From Massilia frigida (GTDB lineage: Bacteria > Pseudomonadota > Gammaproteobacteria > Burkholderiales > Burkholderiaceae_D), in assembly GCF_011682175.1 (NCBI RefSeq), contig NZ_WHJG01000031.1:1-64000 (forward strand): a DNA stretch of 64,000 bases. Direction: 5' to 3'. Position 1 is the first letter of the stretch. Every line of letters starts with the position of its first letter. Of this stretch, positions 61,277-64,000 are shown in pieces. The position numbers and the translations under genes are program-made. Below the pieces are notes generated by a model that saw only the letters and a program-made list of their open reading frames with translations, searched no databases and was not told the origin of the DNA.

Positions 61277-61882
61277 TCACGCCGGCACCAGCCAGGCGGA
61301 TACCGGAAGCGCAATCGCCGCGCCCAGGCCGATCCCGGCCAGCACATCGCTGGGATAGTGATGCGCCGCGATCAGGCGGCACAGCGCCAGCAGCGCCAGC
61401 GCGCCGGCCACGAGCGGCAGCGTGGCGGGCGCCGCATGGGCGATCGGCACCAGCGCGGTGGTCAGGGTCATGCAGTGCCCGCTCGGAAAGGAATACTTGT
61501 CCAGCACCTTGGTCAGCGATTGCAGCGCCGGGTCGCGGTCGAACGGGCGCAGGCGCGCCACGCGGTGCTTGAGCACACGGTAAAACAGGTGCGCGATCAG
61601 GGTCGACAACAGCGCCGCCTGCAACACCGCCAGCGGATCCCGGATCTGTGCAAGGAAAATGGCGCCGGCCAGCGGTGCATACACCCAGCCGTTACCTAGC
61701 AGATTGATGATGTTCGTTGTAAAGCGGACGATGCGGTAGCGCGCAAGCGGCGCGATGCGTTGTACAATAATTAACTCCAGCCGCCCTGCCCGCAGCAGGG
61801 TGCAGCGCCAGCGGCTGGTGGGTGCCAGCACGATTGTTTCCGAAGTTTGCGATTGCTTGGGCCGACGAAAAGGAAGAGACAT
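61277..61882 (-). CDS. PAP2-family membrane phosphatase
   Basis: This 201-aa protein has PAP2 signature motifs KHRVARLRP, PSGHCMT and HYPSDVLAG among about five transmembrane helices. Such enzymes dephosphorylate lipid phosphates such as undecaprenyl pyrophosphate or phosphatidic acid. The first ATG (61882) overlaps the start codon of the divergent gene (CATG at 61880-61883); a later start inside the first 35 residues is possible, since they are basic and non-conserved-looking. Confidence 0.88.
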   Translation of the reverse strand: MSLPFRRPKQSQTSETIVLAPTSRWRCTLLRAGRLELIIVQRIAPLARYRIVRFTTNIINLLGNGWVYAPLAGAIFLAQIRDPLAVLQAALLSTLIAHLFYRVLKHRVARLRPFDRDPALQSLTKVLDKYSFPSGHCMTLTTALVPIAHAAPATLPLVAGALALLALCRLIAAHHYPSDVLAGIGLGAAIALPVSAWLVPA

Positions 61883-63173
61883 GTTGACGCATCCTCACAA
61901 AGAAATGGAACTGCAAGACACCCCCGCCAAGGCCTGGTCCGACCCCACCGGCCGGGCCTACAGCCAGCGCTTCCACATCGCCCTGGACGGCAATGGCGCC
62001 AACGGCCTGGAAGGCATGGCCGGGGTCTGCCTGTTCCTGTTCGACCAGGTGTCGCAAGGCTACGCCTACAAGGTGCGCTACTACGACGGCATCGCCGCCG
62101 GCCACGCGGTGTCGGTCAACCCCTCCGGCACCATCGGTTTCCTGGGCAATGCCGGCCAGCACCTGCTGTTCTACGACGCCCACACGCTCGACGAAATCGG
62201 CCGCGTGTCGACCCTGCGCTATGAATGCCCGCCCTCCTCGCTGCAAGGATCGACCCATCTGGTCTGGATGTCGGACACGGATTTCATCACCGTGATCGGC
62301 GCCCACTTCTACCGCTTTTCCATCGATGCGCTGGAGCACGGCGAACGCCTGTGCGCGCACCAGCTCAAGCTGCCGCACGGCATGAAGCGCAGCGCATCGG
62401 GCCGCTACATCGTCTACGGCTCGATGGACAGCCCGCACGACGGCCGCGATGGCGAGGCTTGCCACGTCGCCATCCTCGACCTGGAATCGATGGCGGTGCG
62501 CGTGGTCGATTTGCCGGCCACCTGCTGGCATGTGGCCGCGCATCCGGGCGAGGACCGGTTTTACGGTGTCTCGTTCCGCGTGCTGCCGCAGGATCATGTC
62601 GATTATCACGAGTGGGCCATGGCCTTTCGCAAGGAATATGCCTTTGAAATCGACGCCGCCAGCGGCCAGGTGCTGCGCCACTGGGCGGCCGGGCGCGAAA
62701 TACCGGCGCACATCAATTCCGACGTCTGCCTGTCCGATCGCGAACTGATTTTCTGCAACGGCGGCAGCCAGAACGTGATCGCCATCGACCTGGCCACCTT
62801 CGCCAGCTACCGCCAGCTGGTCGACGAACGCCCGGACGCCGCGGCGCAGCTGAACCGGCCGCGCGAGGTGGCGTCACAGGTCGCCGACGTTTTCACGCGT
62901 GGAAATTTCTTTTCGAATAGCCAGCACTTTCTCGGCGCGCTGCAAGTGTCCCGCAAGTCCTTGCTCGATTCCATTTATGGCTGCCAGTTGTCGGCCGGCC
63001 AGTCGCTGCTGTTCACGGCCAACCGCGGACTGAACCACATCACGATCTACGACTACCCTAGCGGAACCTTGCGCCTGCGCGTTGAGATGCCCCCGCTGCA
63101 AACGTATTTTTCGTGGATGTCGGCGCTGGCCGATCCGCGCCTGGGCTTCCACCACGCCTGGCTGCTAGGGTGA
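61881..63173 (+). CDS. Beta-propeller-like cytoplasmic protein of unknown function
   Basis: This 430-aa protein has no signal peptide. AAGGAAGAG (61870-61878) supports the ATG at 61881. Repeated beta segments (GIAAGHAVSVNPSGTIGFLGNAGQHLLFYD; MKRSASGRYIVYGSMDSP; AHPGEDRFYGVSFRV; QSLLFTANRGLNHITIYDYPSG) look like propeller blades with WD40/lactonase-like spacing. His and Glu residues are frequent (HVDYHEWAMAFRKEY) and could bind metal, as in carotenoid-oxygenase-type propellers. Family not identified. Confidence 0.6.
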   Translation: MLTHPHKEMELQDTPAKAWSDPTGRAYSQRFHIALDGNGANGLEGMAGVCLFLFDQVSQGYAYKVRYYDGIAAGHAVSVNPSGTIGFLGNAGQHLLFYDAHTLDEIGRVSTLRYECPPSSLQGSTHLVWMSDTDFITVIGAHFYRFSIDALEHGERLCAHQLKLPHGMKRSASGRYIVYGSMDSPHDGRDGEACHVAILDLESMAVRVVDLPATCWHVAAHPGEDRFYGVSFRVLPQDHVDYHEWAMAFRKEYAFEIDAASGQVLRHWAAGREIPAHINSDVCLSDRELIFCNGGSQNVIAIDLATFASYRQLVDERPDAAAQLNRPREVASQVADVFTRGNFFSNSQHFLGALQVSRKSLLDSIYGCQLSAGQSLLFTANRGLNHITIYDYPSGTLRLRVEMPPLQTYFSWMSALADPRLGFHHAWLLG

Positions 63174-63734
63174 GGCCGGCGGCGCCAGCGCCTGGCCAGG
63201 CGCTGGCGAAGCGCTGAACTCGCCGGCGGCATTGATGGCCTTGGACAAATTGCGGGGGATCAGGGTCGACACGATATTCTCGACCAGGCTCAGGATCGCC
63301 GGCTCGAACGCGGCCGGCAGGCGGTTCAAAAATCCCGGTTTGAGCGTGAAACTGCCGTCGAAGGTCACGCGCGTGCCGCGTCCGGCCATGGCCGGCTCGT
63401 AGCGCGTGCTGCCCCGGCATTCGATGTGCTCGGGCAGCACCGATGGCGTGATGGCCCATTCGCAGACGTGGGCCGCGTCATCCCAGCGGGCGCGGTCGAC
63501 CCAGGAAATCACGTCGCCGCCAAGCGCTCCGCGCAGCATCGCCGGAATGGTTCGCCTGGCTTGCCAGCGGTTGACCAGCAGCAGGCGGCCATCGCTGCCG
63601 GTGCTGCGTTCGAGCTGCACGATGGAATCGAGATCGTCCAGCTGGACCGCCAGCTCGGCCAGGTGATCGCGCATCACCAGCCAGATCTGGTCGACCGGAC
63701 GCTTGACCATGGTAAAGCTATGAAAAGGTGTCAT
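63165..63734 (-). CDS. SRPBCC/START-like protein
   Basis: This 189-aa protein has the overall pattern of the helix-grip (SRPBCC) fold: N-terminal VKRPVDQIWLVMRDH, a sheet of long strands (GRLLLVNRWQARRTI) and a C-terminal long helix (LVENIVSTLIPRNLSKAINAAGEF). It is a small hydrophobic-ligand-binding or cyclase-like protein. Its 3' end overlaps the convergent 61881 gene by 9 nt, and it overlaps the upstream SDR gene stop by 4 nt. Confidence 0.65.
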   Translation of the reverse strand: MTPFHSFTMVKRPVDQIWLVMRDHLAELAVQLDDLDSIVQLERSTGSDGRLLLVNRWQARRTIPAMLRGALGGDVISWVDRARWDDAAHVCEWAITPSVLPEHIECRGSTRYEPAMAGRGTRVTFDGSFTLKPGFLNRLPAAFEPAILSLVENIVSTLIPRNLSKAINAAGEFSASPAPGQALAPPASP

Positions 63735-64000
63735 TGCAACTCCTGGGTGGATGGCAAGCCGGCGCGCGCACGGTGCACCTCGCCGGCCAGGGTCATCGAG
63801 GTGCGCACTTCGCGGCTGATGTGCGGGCTGGCCGCCAGCCAGGCGCAGGCCTCGGCCAGCGCGGCGCGGGCCGGCATGGGAGCGTAGCCGAGCTGCGCGA
63901 TCTTGCCATGCTCGTACCAGTAATAGCGGCCGATCATGCGCGCCTGTTCGCGGCTGGTCAGCGCGGCGCGCCCTTGCAGGCGGGCGCGCACTTCCTCGTA
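63731..64000 (-). CDS. NAD-dependent epimerase/reductase, C-terminal part (runs off the right edge)
   Basis: The visible 89 residues end an SDR-like protein of the dihydroflavonol reductase/epimerase type (RYYWYEHGKIAQLGYAPMPARAALAEACAWL, matching the usual LGY-P-A-L-x-E-A end). The frame is open at base 64000. It overlaps the SRPBCC gene by 4 nt and is its likely operon partner. Confidence 0.65.
   Translation of the reverse strand, partial: YEEVRARLQGRAALTSREQARMIGRYYWYEHGKIAQLGYAPMPARAALAEACAWLAASPHISREVRTSMTLAGEVHRARAGLPSTQELQ

Overview
The window is GC-rich, densely coded proteobacterial DNA. The type VI secretion (T6SS) gene order, the XylR, LysR and TonB-receptor content, and the overall protein style suggest a betaproteobacterium of the Oxalobacteraceae (Massilia/Duganella/Janthinobacterium-like). 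That taxonomic call is inference. No rRNA, tRNA, CRISPR array, insertion sequence or prophage was seen.

Region 1 (1-22872, all + strand) is a nearly complete T6SS locus: tssJ-tssK-tssL(OmpA-fused)-tssM-tagF-ppkA-tssA-tssB-tssC-hcp-tagJ-tssE-tssF-tssG-tssH(clpV)-TssQ-like lipoprotein-tagH(FHA)-pppA. Most genes overlap by 4-8 nt. It includes the full threonine-phosphorylation switch (kinase, phosphatase, FHA reader, TagF). tssJ at the left edge lacks a recognisable lipobox. A 13-bp perfect hairpin separates hcp from tagJ.

Region 2 (23096-31594, + strand) follows an AT-rich gap and is an effector-delivery module. It holds a DUF2169 adaptor with a pentapeptide-repeat tail, a DUF4150/PAAR-like tip, an alpha/beta hydrolase that is the best candidate cargo, VgrG with a long extension, a second pentapeptide protein, a DUF3540 protein and a small membrane protein.

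Region 3 (31791-37122, - strand) is a tightly overlapping five-gene operon: KAS III-type ketosynthase, extended SDR, metallo-beta-lactamase-fold hydrolase, PaaK/F390-synthetase-like adenylating enzyme and ATP-grasp ligase. It looks like a small uncharacterised biosynthetic pathway. The SDR gene is out of frame by one base in a G8 tract right after its start, which means phase variation, mutation or sequencing error.

Region 4 (37445-50767) is metabolic and accessory: galM plus a XylR-type regulator, an NHL-repeat lipoprotein, an exported hydrolase, a LysR/MFS pair, an exported MBL-fold enzyme with a divergent LysR, several small exported proteins of unknown function and gluconokinase.

Region 5 (50903-51270) is non-coding. 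It holds three tandem 130-bp repeats, each with a perfect DnaA box (TTATCCACA on the - strand) exactly 130 bp apart.

Region 6 (51271-64000) has an M48 protease/YbjQ/YbjQ operon, two convergent TonB-dependent receptors sharing a terminator, an RsbQ-like hydrolase coupled to a PAS hybrid histidine kinase, a PAP2 phosphatase whose start codon overlaps that of a divergent beta-propeller-like protein, an SRPBCC protein and the end of an SDR gene running off the right edge.
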